The notes under the pieces: generated by a model
Seen by the model: the letters and a program-made list of their open reading frames with translations, nothing else
Told to the model about the DNA's origin: nothing
Database searches by the model: none
Virus record (IMG/VR): IMGVR_UViG_3300037247_002053
Coordinates: 1 to 38,852 of that record
Strand: one strand, 5' to 3'
Source: a virus
Length of the DNA stretch: 38,852 bases
Translations under genes and position numbers: made by a program
In this document: positions 28,237 through 36,535 of the stretch, piece by piece
How the letters are laid out: each line of letters begins with the position of its first letter
Position numbering within the stretch: the first letter of the stretch is position 1

Positions 28237-28919
28237 AGGCCGTCGGCTACACCCGGGTCTCGACGAAGGACCAGGCGGACGAGGGCATCAGCCTCGACGC
28301 GCAGGCCGAGCGCATCCGGCACTACTGCCAGGCGAAGGGGCTCGAGCTGCTCCACATCTACTCCGACCAGAAGTCGGGCAGGGTGGCGCTGAACCGACCG
28401 GGGTTCCAGGAGATGCTGGAGGACCTGAGGGAGAAGAGGGCGGAGGCCGTCGTCTTCTTCAAGCTGGACCGGATGTTCCGATCGATGAAGGACGGCATCC
28501 AGACGTTCGAGGACTTCCAGAAGGCGGGGGTCGCGGTGCACGACATCACGAACGCGATGGACACGAGCACGGCGAACGGGAAGCTCTTCTTCCACATCGT
28601 ACTGGTCGTGGCGAGCTGGGAGAGCGACCTGCGCTCCGAGAGGGCGAGGGAGGCGGTGAGGTACCTGAAGAAGCACGGCAGGAAGTACGCGCACAGGCCC
28701 TTCGGGTACGCCGCGGTCCTGAACGGCGACGGAAAGTTCAACCTCGTGCCGGACGAGAAGGAACAGGCCATCATCCTCAGCATCCGGGAACTCAGGAAGT
28801 ACATGACCTACCAGGCGATAGCTGACAGGTTCAATGCGGAGGGCGTGAGAGGGCCGAGGGGAGGCAGATGGCACTCCACTTCCGTGCGAAACATTTTCCT
28901 GAGGGAGAAAGAATGCTAG
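28233..28919 (+). CDS. serine recombinase (resolvase/invertase type)
   Basis: 228 residues. Catalytic Ser10 in GYTRVSTKDQ; KLDRMFRSMKDG and VASWESDLRSERAREAVRYL follow in the catalytic domain. The C-terminus (YQAIADRFNAEGVRGPRGG, WHSTSVRNIF) is a short recombinase-domain/HTH. It is much shorter than large serine integrases, so inversion, resolution or short-arm integration are all possible. Ribosome site AGAAGGAAGGAGAAAAG. Confidence 0.85.
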   Translation: MKAVGYTRVSTKDQADEGISLDAQAERIRHYCQAKGLELLHIYSDQKSGRVALNRPGFQEMLEDLREKRAEAVVFFKLDRMFRSMKDGIQTFEDFQKAGVAVHDITNAMDTSTANGKLFFHIVLVVASWESDLRSERAREAVRYLKKHGRKYAHRPFGYAAVLNGDGKFNLVPDEKEQAIILSIRELRKYMTYQAIADRFNAEGVRGPRGGRWHSTSVRNIFLREKEC

Positions 28920-29134
28920 GGCAGGAGCGGGAGAAGAAGTACGAGCTGACTACCTTCCCCTTCAGGTGCTCCTCTCCTGGGTCTCAGAGCTTCTGGATCT
29001 GGACTGTCAGGAGAAAGGACGGGGGTGCTCTCTTGGCTAGCGGATCTGGCAACACAAGGAACGCCGCCTACTGGACCGGGAAGAATTGGCTGAGACGGTA
29101 CGAGAGAAAGCAGGCAAGGGAAGGAAAACGGTGA
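28913..29134 (+). CDS. hypothetical protein
   Basis: 73 residues: MLGQEREKKYELTTFPFRC, FWIWTVRRKDGGALLASG, NAAYWTGKNWLRRYERKQ. Starts 7 bp inside the recombinase gene. Unknown. Confidence 0.65.
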   Translation: MLGQEREKKYELTTFPFRCSSPGSQSFWIWTVRRKDGGALLASGSGNTRNAAYWTGKNWLRRYERKQAREGKR

Positions 29135-29322
29135 ATCGCGCTATCAAGACGACCCCGAGGCCGTGGTTCATCCGCCGGTACAACGGAGACCTAACCATCC
29201 AGGGACGACGAGGAAAGACGACAGTGGCGATTCTCTTGCCCTGCCAGTTGGAAGACGCTCGGCTGATGCTCAGGGCCGTCAACTCCTACAGGGTACGGCA
29301 GAAGGAGCGGCGTGGCGCCTAG
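29131..29322 (+). CDS. hypothetical protein
   Basis: 63 residues from GTG: VNRAIKTTPRPWFIRRYNGD, TIQGRRGKTTVAILLPCQLE, then a basic end. GTG overlaps the preceding stop. The TTPRPWxIRRYxxD start recurs in small phage proteins of unknown role. Confidence 0.65.
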   Translation: MNRAIKTTPRPWFIRRYNGDLTIQGRRGKTTVAILLPCQLEDARLMLRAVNSYRVRQKERRGA

Positions 29323-29566
29323 GCGATGCTCTTGCGCTGAGGAGTACCTGTGCTCCTCCTGCGGGCGCTGCTACCAGCACGAGCACTCCTCCTTCTGCCT
29401 GCTCGGGGTCCAGTGGTACTGGAGGCACCCGGTCCGCGTAGTAGACTTCCGCTCCCCCTGGCGCGAGAAGCTCCGAACCGTGCTGGTGGGAGGGCAACTG
29501 CGCCGGGGGCCGGTGGTCTTCGACGCCTCCATGGCCCTGCAGGAGCCGGGCGTGGTCTACTGGTAG
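29312..29566 (+). CDS. cysteine-rich protein
   Basis: 84 residues with CSC, CSSCGRC and C29 near the N-terminus, followed by WYWRHPVRVVDFRSPWREKL and a beta end. Likely zinc-binding head. Overlaps the previous gene by 11 bp; ribosome site AAGGAGCGGC. Last rightward gene; it meets the leftward operon with a 12-bp gap. Confidence 0.65.
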   Translation: MAPRRCSCAEEYLCSSCGRCYQHEHSSFCLLGVQWYWRHPVRVVDFRSPWREKLRTVLVGGQLRRGPVVFDASMALQEPGVVYW

Positions 29567-29578
29567 CCGGCCGAGAGC

Positions 29579-29836
29579 CTACCTAGAAAAGAACTCCTCG
29601 CCGCGGGTCCCGGACTTCGCAACCAGCCCCCTCTGGGACGGGAACAGCGTGTGCCCGGAGTCCTTGTGCAACCGTCTCCTCTTGGGGGACCTGAACACGA
29701 TCGTCTTGCCCTCCGCACCGGGGCAGTAAGAACAGGTGCAGCGCGCCCAGTACCGCGCGTGCCTAGCCGAGCGCCCAGCGCTGCGCGACGATCGGGGTAT
29801 GCCCCTCGCGCTCTTCTTCTTCTTCTGAACAGGCAT
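29579..29836 (-). CDS. hypothetical basic protein
   Basis: 85 residues, strongly basic: MPVQKKKKSARGIPRSSRSA, WARCTCSYCPGAEGKTI, KRRRLHKDSGHTLFPSQRG. One CxCxxC cluster. Ribosome site GAAGGAGAGCTG; last gene of the replication operon. No terminator is visible in the 12-bp convergent gap. Confidence 0.65.
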   Translation of the reverse strand: MPVQKKKKSARGIPRSSRSAGRSARHARYWARCTCSYCPGAEGKTIVFRSPKRRRLHKDSGHTLFPSQRGLVAKSGTRGEEFFSR

Positions 29837-30312
29837 CAGCTCTCCTTCGCTGCTCGCTGGCTCTTTCGATGATCGTGGAGGATGTCGGCTAGCGGCCTCG
29901 GCATGTAGAGCACACTCCTCTCGGGCGGTAAAGTAGTTTCCGCGATGTCCACGCCCACCTGGGTCCTCACCTCCACCTCCCTGCCCCCAAACGTGTGCGT
30001 CTCCACAAGAACCGTCTGCTGGCGTATAGATCCGCGGTGGATCTCTTCGAGAAACTCTTGGTCGACGCGGTTGCCCATCGCGTTACCTTCTATGACCGCC
30101 TGGTCAACCGTGCCCCCCCTGGGGAAAGTGGGGAGCCGGCCGCATACCGAGATCTCCGTCCTTCCTATCCTGACCGCAAGGCCCAGCTTCATCCGCTGGG
30201 CGGCCTCGATGGGACTGATCCAGAGACCTTGTTTGGAGGAGCACCGACAGCTCTCGGGCGGAGACCTCTGGGCAAAGGGATTAAAACAAACATGGGCCAA
30301 AATCTTAGCCAA
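29836..30312 (-). CDS. hypothetical protein
   Basis: 158 residues from TTG: AHVCFNPFAQRSPPESCRC, GLWISPIEAAQRMKLGLAVR, then beta-rich REVEVRTQVGVDIAETTLPP. TTG is preferred because GGGGAGGGCGC precedes it; ATG at codon 41 lacks a ribosome site. Not recognised. Confidence 0.6.
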   Translation of the reverse strand: MAKILAHVCFNPFAQRSPPESCRCSSKQGLWISPIEAAQRMKLGLAVRIGRTEISVCGRLPTFPRGGTVDQAVIEGNAMGNRVDQEFLEEIHRGSIRQQTVLVETHTFGGREVEVRTQVGVDIAETTLPPERSVLYMPRPLADILHDHRKSQRAAKES

Positions 30313-30335
30313 GCGCCCTCCCCGCTAAAACCTTT

Positions 30336-30620
30336 TCAATCTAGGCCTTTCTGTGCAGATTCTGCACGCCTGCTCTGTTGCTGCTTGATCAGCTTCCTTC
30401 TTCTACTTTTGGTCAAACTCTTGATTCTCGATTGCCGCGAGGCGAAGCTCCTCATCTCCATCTCGAGGCCCAGAAGCTTCCTGTACTGCTTGGCGGCACA
30501 GCTCTCGCCGTTCATCTCCCTTAGAAGGGTAAAATCCCTTCTGTCCTCCAGCCGATTGAGGTACCCCTCGACCCTCATGACAGACAGGCGCTCTTCGGTG
30601 AATTTCATGTCTTCCATCAC
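30336..30620 (-). CDS. hypothetical helical protein
   Basis: 94 residues, highly charged helix: MKFTEERLSVMRVEGYLNRL, FTLLREMNGESCAAKQYRKL, then a basic tail. GTG at 30620 is given; ATG at 30608, with GGAAG just upstream, is at least as plausible. The palindrome GTGCAGATTCTGCAC lies in its 3' end. Confidence 0.6.
   Translation of the reverse strand: MMEDMKFTEERLSVMRVEGYLNRLEDRRDFTLLREMNGESCAAKQYRKLLGLEMEMRSFASRQSRIKSLTKSRRRKLIKQQQSRRAESAQKGLD
30353..30367. repeat. palindrome GTGCAGATTCTGCAC, second copy
   Basis: Exact complement of the core at 15309-15323. Here it lies in a coding region near the end of the 30336-30620 gene. Confidence 0.6.
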
Positions 30621-30650
30621 AAGATTGCAGGGGCTGTTAGGGCGAACTGG

Positions 30651-30674
30651 TTGTTTGAAACTTAAATCCTAATC
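30651..30674 (-). promoter_or_regulatory. 24-bp repeated element, copy 1
   Basis: On the minus strand GATTAGGATTTAAGTTTCAA then ACAA, identical to 33470-33493. It includes the stop codon of the 30669-31163 gene and sits upstream of the 30620 start. Its position ahead of genes suggests a transcription or translation signal, but it does not match a known promoter. Confidence 0.6.
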
Positions 30675-31163
30675 GTCAACTTTCCCGATCTTCTGTAACA
30701 GGGGGTTCTCCTCGCCCGGGCTCTTGATCTGCTCACGCACCTCCTTCTCCCACTCGAGGTCCTTCAACAGCCTACCTTGCCTTGACAGAGAGACCAGGTT
30801 CTTCTTCGCGAAGTAGACGATCCTCCTCGACTGCCCCTCGCAGACGTCCATCTCGTCCCCGACCTCCTTGTGCGAAAGGCCCAACCAGGCGAAGAGCATC
30901 ATCGCCCTACACTGCCGAGGAGGCAGCTTCTTAAGTATCTCGGGCGATGCGTGGAGGGCCCAGAGTTCTCCTTTGGCCGCCGCCTTCACGACCCGGACGG
31001 GAACGGTTTCGTTTCCCTTCCGCGCGGGAAGTACATCGGGGTCAAGCCCGTACCGCACCGTCTGGGCGTCCGTGTCGGCTGCTCTGTCGAACTGGTGCCT
31101 GCTGAACCTGAGTTCTCGCCGATCAGGCCCCGGAGGGACCTTCCTTGTGCTTTTCTCTGCCAT
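30669..31163 (-). CDS. sigma-region-4-like HTH transcription regulator
   Basis: 164 residues. Residues 80-126 (LKKLPPRQCRAMMLFAWLGL, SHKEVGDEMDVCEGQSRRIV) follow sigma-70 region 4: a P-x-R-x-R helix, acidic turn and recognition helix. It lacks region 2, so it may work as an RNA polymerase-binding activator rather than a full sigma factor. It lies in the replication operon, a good place for a middle or late gene activator. Its start overlaps the RuvC-like gene by 41 bp. Confidence 0.65.
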   Translation of the reverse strand: MAEKSTRKVPPGPDRRELRFSRHQFDRAADTDAQTVRYGLDPDVLPARKGNETVPVRVVKAAAKGELWALHASPEILKKLPPRQCRAMMLFAWLGLSHKEVGDEMDVCEGQSRRIVYFAKKNLVSLSRQGRLLKDLEWEKEVREQIKSPGEENPLLQKIGKVDD

Positions 31164-31671
31164 GGTAAGACAACTTCGCCTTCTCTAATGCCACCCGCCG
31201 GTCCTTGTTCAGTGGCCCGCCCGAGGCCCCGAGCAGGCAACACCCTATCTCCGCCAAGACGAAGGCGTCGATCTCGTGCTCGGTCTCGTACTCGACCCTC
31301 CAGCACTTGTAGACGGCGAGGCGCACCTGGTCCTTCTTCGCGGTCCCCCTCCCGGTGGCGAACTTCTTAAGGACCGTGGGGGCGATGTTGACGAAGTCGA
31401 CGCCGTGCTCCCAGAGGGCATGTCTAACCACGCCCCCAAGCTCGCCGAGCTGGTGCGCCCTGTTCCTGGCCCCGAAACTGTAGCCCTCGATGACGACGAG
31501 ATCTATCGACAAGAGCAGGGGGTCCAGCGCCAAGAGAATACCGTGGATTCTGCCCATTCCCCCGCCTTCGCCCTTGATAACTCCCGATGAAAATGCAGGA
31601 AACGAGCTCGGCATGGCCCTCACCCACCCCGTGGAGACGAGGCCCAGGTCGAGACCCAGGACTGCTTTCAT
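31123..31671 (-). CDS. RuvC-like Holliday-junction resolvase
   Basis: 182 residues. D8 (VLGLDLGLVSTGW), E62 (VVIEGYSFGARNRAHQLGEL), and HEIDAFVLAEIG (D135) match the RNase-H-like active site of RuvC. Probably resolves branched replication and recombination intermediates before packaging. Ribosome site GGAAGGAGAAGAAGAG; its start overlaps the stop of a tiny upstream gene. Confidence 0.85.
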   Translation of the reverse strand: MKAVLGLDLGLVSTGWVRAMPSSFPAFSSGVIKGEGGGMGRIHGILLALDPLLLSIDLVVIEGYSFGARNRAHQLGELGGVVRHALWEHGVDFVNIAPTVLKKFATGRGTAKKDQVRLAVYKCWRVEYETEHEIDAFVLAEIGCCLLGASGGPLNKDRRVALEKAKLSYHGREKHKEGPSGA

Positions 31672-31763
31672 CTCTTCTTCTCCTTCCGATCAAGATGCTC
31701 GACGCGCCAAGCTATGGCGAGCCAAAGAGCCCCGTACCCCACTAGCGCGAGCAGAAACTCCAT
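31668..31763 (-). CDS. tiny single-span membrane protein
   Basis: 31 residues: MEFLLALVGYGALWLAIAWR then VEHLDRKEKKR. Start overlaps the upstream stop (TGATG), stop overlaps the resolvase start (ATGA), so it is tightly coupled between two nuclease genes. Function unknown. Confidence 0.55.
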   Translation of the reverse strand: MEFLLALVGYGALWLAIAWRVEHLDRKEKKR

Positions 31764-32128
31764 CAGTACTCGACGACCACCAGCCTGCGCCTACGCGCCA
31801 GGCCGTGCTCGCCCCTCCTGCCCACGTGACACTCCACGCAGAGCGTCTCGCAGTTCTCTACCGTCCTGTCGCCTCCCCGGCCGCGGTGGAGCTTCTCGTG
31901 CAGGTGCCCCGAGTCCCAGGTCACCACCCCTCCGCACTTCACGCAGCGCCACTCGTCCCTCTCGAAAACCCTCTTCCTTAGTGAGTAGATCGCGTCCTTC
32001 AGCACGCCAGGCGAGAGGGTCGCGGTGAACTTCTTGCAGGAGGCCTCGAGGTAGTGCTCGGCGCGCCGGCGGCGGCCAAACACCCCCCTGACTCCAGCAG
32101 AGTCCTCTACGACGAAGCAGCCCTTCAA
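31763..32128 (-). CDS. HNH endonuclease
   Basis: 121 residues. The HNH/beta-beta-alpha metal domain is C62-C65 (WRCVKCGGVVTWDSGHLHEK), HRGRGGDRTVENCETLCVEC (C97, C100) and a following His. The N-terminal 45 residues hold a basic patch (GRRRRAEHYLEAS). TTG start follows GGGGAGGCCTAG and overlaps the upstream stop (TTGA). It could be a nicking, packaging or homing nuclease. Confidence 0.8.
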   Translation of the reverse strand: MKGCFVVEDSAGVRGVFGRRRRAEHYLEASCKKFTATLSPGVLKDAIYSLRKRVFERDEWRCVKCGGVVTWDSGHLHEKLHRGRGGDRTVENCETLCVECHVGRRGEHGLARRRRLVVVEY

Positions 32129-32391
32129 CTAGGCCTCCCCGGCTGCGGGACGACGATGAGTGGCACCTGCGCGGGGCTCTTCTTCTCCTGGTAAATGAAC
32201 CTCTTCGTCACCAGGGCGATGGCGTACTGGAAGATCCCAAGCGCCTGGACGATGCTGTTCGGAAGCCCGATGATCTTCATGTCGAGTATGATGTTGTCCC
32301 TGACCGTCACCTCCAGGACAATCGTCTCTACGACCACTCCCTTCTCTTGCTCAGGAAGCTTCTCTTCAAGCTGTCTTTTCTCTTCCGACAT
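32125..32391 (-). CDS. hypothetical protein
   Basis: 88 residues: a charged helix (MSEEKRQLEEKLPEQEKGVV), a beta strand pair (ETIVLEVTVRDNIILDMKII), then FQYAIALVTKRFIYQEKKSP. The ATG at 32391 follows AGAGGAGGGGTTCTG and overlaps the upstream stop. No family recognised. Confidence 0.7.
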   Translation of the reverse strand: MSEEKRQLEEKLPEQEKGVVVETIVLEVTVRDNIILDMKIIGLPNSIVQALGIFQYAIALVTKRFIYQEKKSPAQVPLIVVPQPGRPS

Positions 32392-33059
32392 CAGAACCCC
32401 TCCTCTTTCACCATGTTTGACTCCGAAACCCTCTGTTCTTCTTCTAGCCAGTGCGACCTGGAGATGTCTATCATGAAAACGAATATCCGGTGCTTGCTCT
32501 CGACGCCCTCGATCCTCCGGGCCAGGCCCATCAACTCGCCCAGCAACTTCTTCTCGTCCTTGGTGATCCAGAAGGTGATCTTGCAAATCTCCTGCCCCTC
32601 GCGCGTCTCCCCCGCGAGCAGGGGCCGCTGGATCCTGGCCTCGAACTCCTCGCACGGAAGGGTCTTGGCCTGCTCGACGAGCTCGGGGTCGGGCGGGCGT
32701 CCGTCGTCCGGCGTCTGGGACGCGAGCAGGTAGAGCTTGGACTTCCCGATCTGTCGCATCTCCCCCTCGGTCATGTGCCGGGCTAGGCGCCTGCCCACCC
32801 AAGTGAGGTTGTAGATGATCGACCTGGAGACCTCGAACTGCTGGGCCTTGGACAGGACGAACTTGTTCCAGGAAGAGAACCGTCCCCTCCAGCACTCGCG
32901 GTCATCATACTCAGCGAAGAGCCGGGCTAGGCGACCGAACCGCCACTCGCCCTCCTGCCTCTTCTCTTTCGCCCAAAGAAGCTCCTCGTCGATCTTTGTC
33001 TCGAGCTCCGCGGCCGTGCCGGAGGCCTCGCTGGTAGCGACAACGATTTCTTCAGTCAT
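32391..33059 (-). CDS. putative DNA-binding helical protein
   Basis: 222 residues. SSWNKFVLSKAQQFEVSRSI followed by IYNLTWVGRRLARHMTEGEM looks like a helix-turn-helix of the kind found in phage and plasmid maintenance proteins. The C-terminal half is alpha/beta (KITFWITKDEKKLLGELMGL). Downstream of SSB in the replication operon. No named family. Confidence 0.6.
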   Translation of the reverse strand: MTEEIVVATSEASGTAAELETKIDEELLWAKEKRQEGEWRFGRLARLFAEYDDRECWRGRFSSWNKFVLSKAQQFEVSRSIIYNLTWVGRRLARHMTEGEMRQIGKSKLYLLASQTPDDGRPPDPELVEQAKTLPCEEFEARIQRPLLAGETREGQEICKITFWITKDEKKLLGELMGLARRIEGVESKHRIFVFMIDISRSHWLEEEQRVSESNMVKEEGF

Positions 33060-33072
33060 ATGTCTGCCTCGA

Positions 33073-33459
33073 CTAGAACGGAATGTCCGAGTCCTCCACG
33101 GTCTCGGGAGCCCGCTCTGGCTCCTCCCTCTTCTCCTTCTTTCCGATGAAGCGCACGGTGCTGGCCACTATCTCCGCGTTGACCCTCTTCACGCCCTCCT
33201 TGTCGGTCCAGTCCCTGTAGGTCAGCCTCCCCTCCAGGTAGATCTGCGACCCTTTGCGGCAGTACTTCGCGACCGTCTCCGCGAGCTTGGCCCAGCAGAC
33301 GATCTTGTGCCATTCGGTCTTCGTCTGCTTCTCCCCCGACTTGTCGGTCCAGGACTCGTTCGTCGCGATGCTCAGGTTGCACACCGGGGTCCCCCCGCTA
33401 GTGTACCTGATCTCCGGGTCCTGCCCGAGGTTGCCGACCAAAGTAACCCTGTTCACCAT
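33073..33459 (-). CDS. ssb: single-stranded DNA-binding protein
   Basis: 128 residues. OB fold typical of SSB: MVNRVTLVGNLGQDPEIRYT, WHKIVCWAKLAETVAKYCRK, GSQIYLEGRLTYRDWTDKEG. The acidic tail ends DSDIPF, the peptide that recruits SSB partners. Coats single strands at the phage fork. Ribosome site AAGGAGGGAAAA, preceded by a 24-bp repeated element. Confidence 0.95.
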   Translation of the reverse strand: MVNRVTLVGNLGQDPEIRYTSGGTPVCNLSIATNESWTDKSGEKQTKTEWHKIVCWAKLAETVAKYCRKGSQIYLEGRLTYRDWTDKEGVKRVNAEIVASTVRFIGKKEKREEPERAPETVEDSDIPF

Positions 33460-33469
33460 TTTTCCCTCC

Positions 33470-33493
33470 TTGTTTGAAACTTAAATCCTAATC
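33470..33493 (-). promoter_or_regulatory. 24-bp repeated element, copy 2
   Basis: Identical to 30651-30674. On the minus strand it ends 2-3 bp before the ssb ribosome site, in the 104-bp gap between dnaN and ssb. Such placement fits an mRNA leader or an activator site. Confidence 0.6.
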
Positions 33494-33563
33494 ACCAATC
33501 CCCTCGAATTTTTCTAGCAAGGATTTCGTCCTGCTCGCACCCAGCAAGTTGTAACCGCTTTGT

Positions 33564-34661
33564 TCATCGTATGATCGGCATCAGACAGTACTGCCAGCTC
33601 CCCGACTCGAACAGCGCGCCGGCATTGGGGCCTGACATGGTGATCCTTATAGCGCCCTCGACCGATCCGACGAAGTCCAGGAGCATGTCGACGTTGAAGA
33701 ACAGCTCGACGGAGGGCTCGTCCGACTCGTACTCTAGCGGAACGGTCTCGGAGGACTCACCGACCTCCGAACTCCTGGAGGACAAGACGAGCCCCTCCTT
33801 CGTGAACGACAGCTTGACCTCCCTAGTGTGCTCGTCGCAAACCACCGCCGCGGTCCTGAGGGCGACCAGGAACTTCGAAGCATCGACAAACACTTTGTGA
33901 GTAGCTTTGGTCTCCATCACCGGGGCCCAGGTGGGGAAGTTCCCGGCCAGCTTCGTGACCCCCACGTAGGTGTCGCCGGCGACGAAGTAGATCTTGCCTG
34001 CCTCTTCACCCAGAAGAATGCTGTCTCCCTTGAGCTGGGAGACCACGGGCAGGGCCCGGGAAGGGATGAAGACCGAGAACTCTGCGCCCCCTTCGCGCGA
34101 AGCCCTATAGACGGACATCCTTCTCGAGTCGGTAGAAACCATCAGAAATCCCTCGAATGTCTCCTCCAGCTTGGCCCCGTCCATGATGAACTTGCCTCCC
34201 ATCTCGGTGTCAAAGAGAAAGCCGGTCCTGGCGACCATCGCCCGAAACTCCTCCATGGGATAAGCCCGCAGGTTCACCGGAGGGTCAGGGAGCTTCGGGA
34301 ACATGCTGACGTCCACGGTGTTCAGCCTGCACACCATCCCAGAGTCTCCCTTGAGAAACGCCCGGTTGCCGTCCTGCTTGAGCCTCACCCTGCCCCCCGA
34401 CATCGTACGGAGAAGGGGAAGCAGGTGCTTGGCGGGGAGACAGATCTCCCCGAGGTCCCTGACATCGACCTCCACCGCCGTCCCCATCTCGATGGTCAGG
34501 TCGGTCCCGAAGATCGAGAGCCTGCCCTCTCCTGCCTCCGTCTTGTAGGTGCGCATCAGTACGCACCCCAGCACCGGGATGCTGGCCTTCTTCTCGCACG
34601 CCTTCTCGACGAGTGCCACCCTTTCCGCAATCGTGTTCGCGTCCGCGACGAATTTTATCAT
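33564..34661 (-). CDS. dnaN: DNA polymerase III sliding clamp (beta subunit)
   Basis: 365 residues, normal clamp length, three clamp domains: IKFVADANTIAERVALVEKA, SIPVLGCVLMRT, FGTDLTIEM; a middle GFLMVSTDSRRMSVYRAS; and a C-terminal YESDEPSVELFFNVDMLLDF ending YCLMPIIR. Holds the polymerase on DNA. A phage-encoded clamp with no polymerase gene in the window suggests that a host polymerase is recruited or the polymerase gene lies outside the window. Confidence 0.95.
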   Translation of the reverse strand: MIKFVADANTIAERVALVEKACEKKASIPVLGCVLMRTYKTEAGEGRLSIFGTDLTIEMGTAVEVDVRDLGEICLPAKHLLPLLRTMSGGRVRLKQDGNRAFLKGDSGMVCRLNTVDVSMFPKLPDPPVNLRAYPMEEFRAMVARTGFLFDTEMGGKFIMDGAKLEETFEGFLMVSTDSRRMSVYRASREGGAEFSVFIPSRALPVVSQLKGDSILLGEEAGKIYFVAGDTYVGVTKLAGNFPTWAPVMETKATHKVFVDASKFLVALRTAAVVCDEHTREVKLSFTKEGLVLSSRSSEVGESSETVPLEYESDEPSVELFFNVDMLLDFVGSVEGAIRITMSGPNAGALFESGSWQYCLMPIIR

Positions 34662-36535
34662 ACGTCTCCCCTCGATGAAGGTCCCTGCCCGGCCACGGCA
34701 ACCTCGTAGAAGGCCGCCTGCTCACCGACCATCGTCAGCTTCTGCACGGCGCCCGCCTCCCCGACGTGCCTGCTCTTCTTGAACTTGACCCACGTTTCGG
34801 TCTCCAGGGTCGTGGAATCGCTCTCCGTGACGTTCTTCTTTATCGCCCGGTGCAACCAGATCACGTGGTCCGCGTCGGCCTCGAACGCCTGGGTGCCGAG
34901 TATGTCGGAGAGCTCACCCTCCTGGTACCGCTCCCTGCCCGTGCCCGGCTTCCGGGACGCGGTCACGACCCAGATCCTGATCGAAAGCTCCCTGGCGAGG
35001 TTCTTGATGCGCTGCATCGCGTTCGCCTGGACCTGGTAGAGGTTCTTGTGCTCGGACCTGGCTATGAACCCGAGATTGTCGATAACCAGGTCGGTGATAC
35101 CCAGGTGCCTGATCGCGTCCTCGCAAAGATCAAGCACGTCCTTGATCTTCGTCTTGCTAGTGTCGTACCCCACGTACAGGTTGACGTTCTCAAGCCTGTC
35201 CATCGCTTCTTGCATGTTCTCTTTCGTTAGGTAAAGCCTGTGGGACCTGGTGATGTAGGCGACGGCCATCCTGGCAAGCTCCGAGGGGCTCTGCTCCGCG
35301 GAGTATATCGCCGGCACCTTCCCGTCACCGTGACACGCATTGTGAATCATGCCGTTCAGGAGAAAGGTGGACTTCCCCGTCCCCGTGTAGGTCGCGCACA
35401 CCGTGATGACGTGGCCGGGGAGAATCGCGGCCATCTTATCCACATTCGCCCAGGGCCACCTAAACCTAAGGGGATCATCCATGACCGGCGTATCAGACAA
35501 CGAAGCTATCGAGGCGCAGAGCTGCTCGAACCCCGGGACGGTGGGGTCTTGCAGCCCTTCCTCGAGAAGCTTCTCAAGATTGTCGGAAAACCCTTCCGGG
35601 TCCTTCAGGTAGAACTCGTTCGCGTCCTTCGCACCGGGCCAGGTGAGAACCTTCCCCATGCCCAACTCGATGCCGAGCTTGTTCATCGCCCTCACGCCCG
35701 ACCTGTCCGTATCGCCTGCATAGATCAGCCTGCACCCCGACCTGACCAGAACGTCCCTCTCTTGCGCCGTGGGAGGGGAGCTGTCCGAGTGAAGGGAGAC
35801 GGCCTGCCTGCCGGACTGCCGGAAGATGATCGCGTCGAATTCTCCCGACACGACGAACAGGTCCTCGAACTCACTAAGCCCGAGGTTCTCTCCGAAGTAC
35901 ATCCGGGCCCTCTTGCCGGTCGAATGCCTGTACTGCTTGTGGCGAACGTCCCTCCACTTGACACAGGAGACCTTGCGGTTATCCATGTAGGGGATTCCGA
36001 CAAAGGAGCACTCCCTGTGCTCGTCGTCCGTGCCCAGAAAAAACCGCCCGTCCATGTACCCCAGCAGGGACGCCTTCGCCTGCCCCAGGCTGATGCCCCG
36101 CCGCTCCAGGAAGGCGACGGCCTCGGGGTTTTCCAGGAGGGCGGCGTGCAGCCCCCTCCAGTCCTCGAGGGGCATCAACTCTGACTCCTCCTGAGAAAAC
36201 TGGTTCCCGAAGGCCTTCTCGACGGGCCTCCTCCCCTTCTCCCACGAGACCCTCTCTATCTCCTGCACCTTCCTGACCGCGGCCGGGAACTCGCACCCCT
36301 CTACCGCCATCACCACGGCGAAGATATCCCCCTTCCACTCGCAGCCGAAGCAGGACGCGACCTTGTCCCCGGGCTTCCACTTGAGCGAGGGCGTCTTCTC
36401 CTGGTGGGACACGCACAGGGCCGTGTACCATCCGCTTGCCTTCCTCACGGGGCGATACAGCGACACCACGTCGTGGAGGGTCACCTTCTCCTTCAGGTCG
36501 TCCACGATCGCCCTACTCTTTAGTTCCTTCTCCAC
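34658..36535 (-). CDS. bifunctional primase-helicase
   Basis: 625 residues. N-terminal CHC2 zinc finger (C41, H44, C62, C65: CVSHQEKTPS, SCFGCEWKGD). TOPRIM primase in the middle (LFVVSGEFDAII, IYAGDTDRSGVRA). C-terminal DnaB/Twinkle-type RecA fold with Walker A (ATYTGTGKST), SAEQSPSELARM and IRIWVVTASRKPGTG. It both unwinds and primes, as in T7 gp4. GTG start after AGGAGAAAG, overlapping the initiator gene by 23 bp; stop overlaps the dnaN start. Confidence 0.92.
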   Translation of the reverse strand: MEKELKSRAIVDDLKEKVTLHDVVSLYRPVRKASGWYTALCVSHQEKTPSLKWKPGDKVASCFGCEWKGDIFAVVMAVEGCEFPAAVRKVQEIERVSWEKGRRPVEKAFGNQFSQEESELMPLEDWRGLHAALLENPEAVAFLERRGISLGQAKASLLGYMDGRFFLGTDDEHRECSFVGIPYMDNRKVSCVKWRDVRHKQYRHSTGKRARMYFGENLGLSEFEDLFVVSGEFDAIIFRQSGRQAVSLHSDSSPPTAQERDVLVRSGCRLIYAGDTDRSGVRAMNKLGIELGMGKVLTWPGAKDANEFYLKDPEGFSDNLEKLLEEGLQDPTVPGFEQLCASIASLSDTPVMDDPLRFRWPWANVDKMAAILPGHVITVCATYTGTGKSTFLLNGMIHNACHGDGKVPAIYSAEQSPSELARMAVAYITRSHRLYLTKENMQEAMDRLENVNLYVGYDTSKTKIKDVLDLCEDAIRHLGITDLVIDNLGFIARSEHKNLYQVQANAMQRIKNLARELSIRIWVVTASRKPGTGRERYQEGELSDILGTQAFEADADHVIWLHRAIKKNVTESDSTTLETETWVKFKKSRHVGEAGAVQKLTMVGEQAAFYEVAVAGQGPSSRGDV

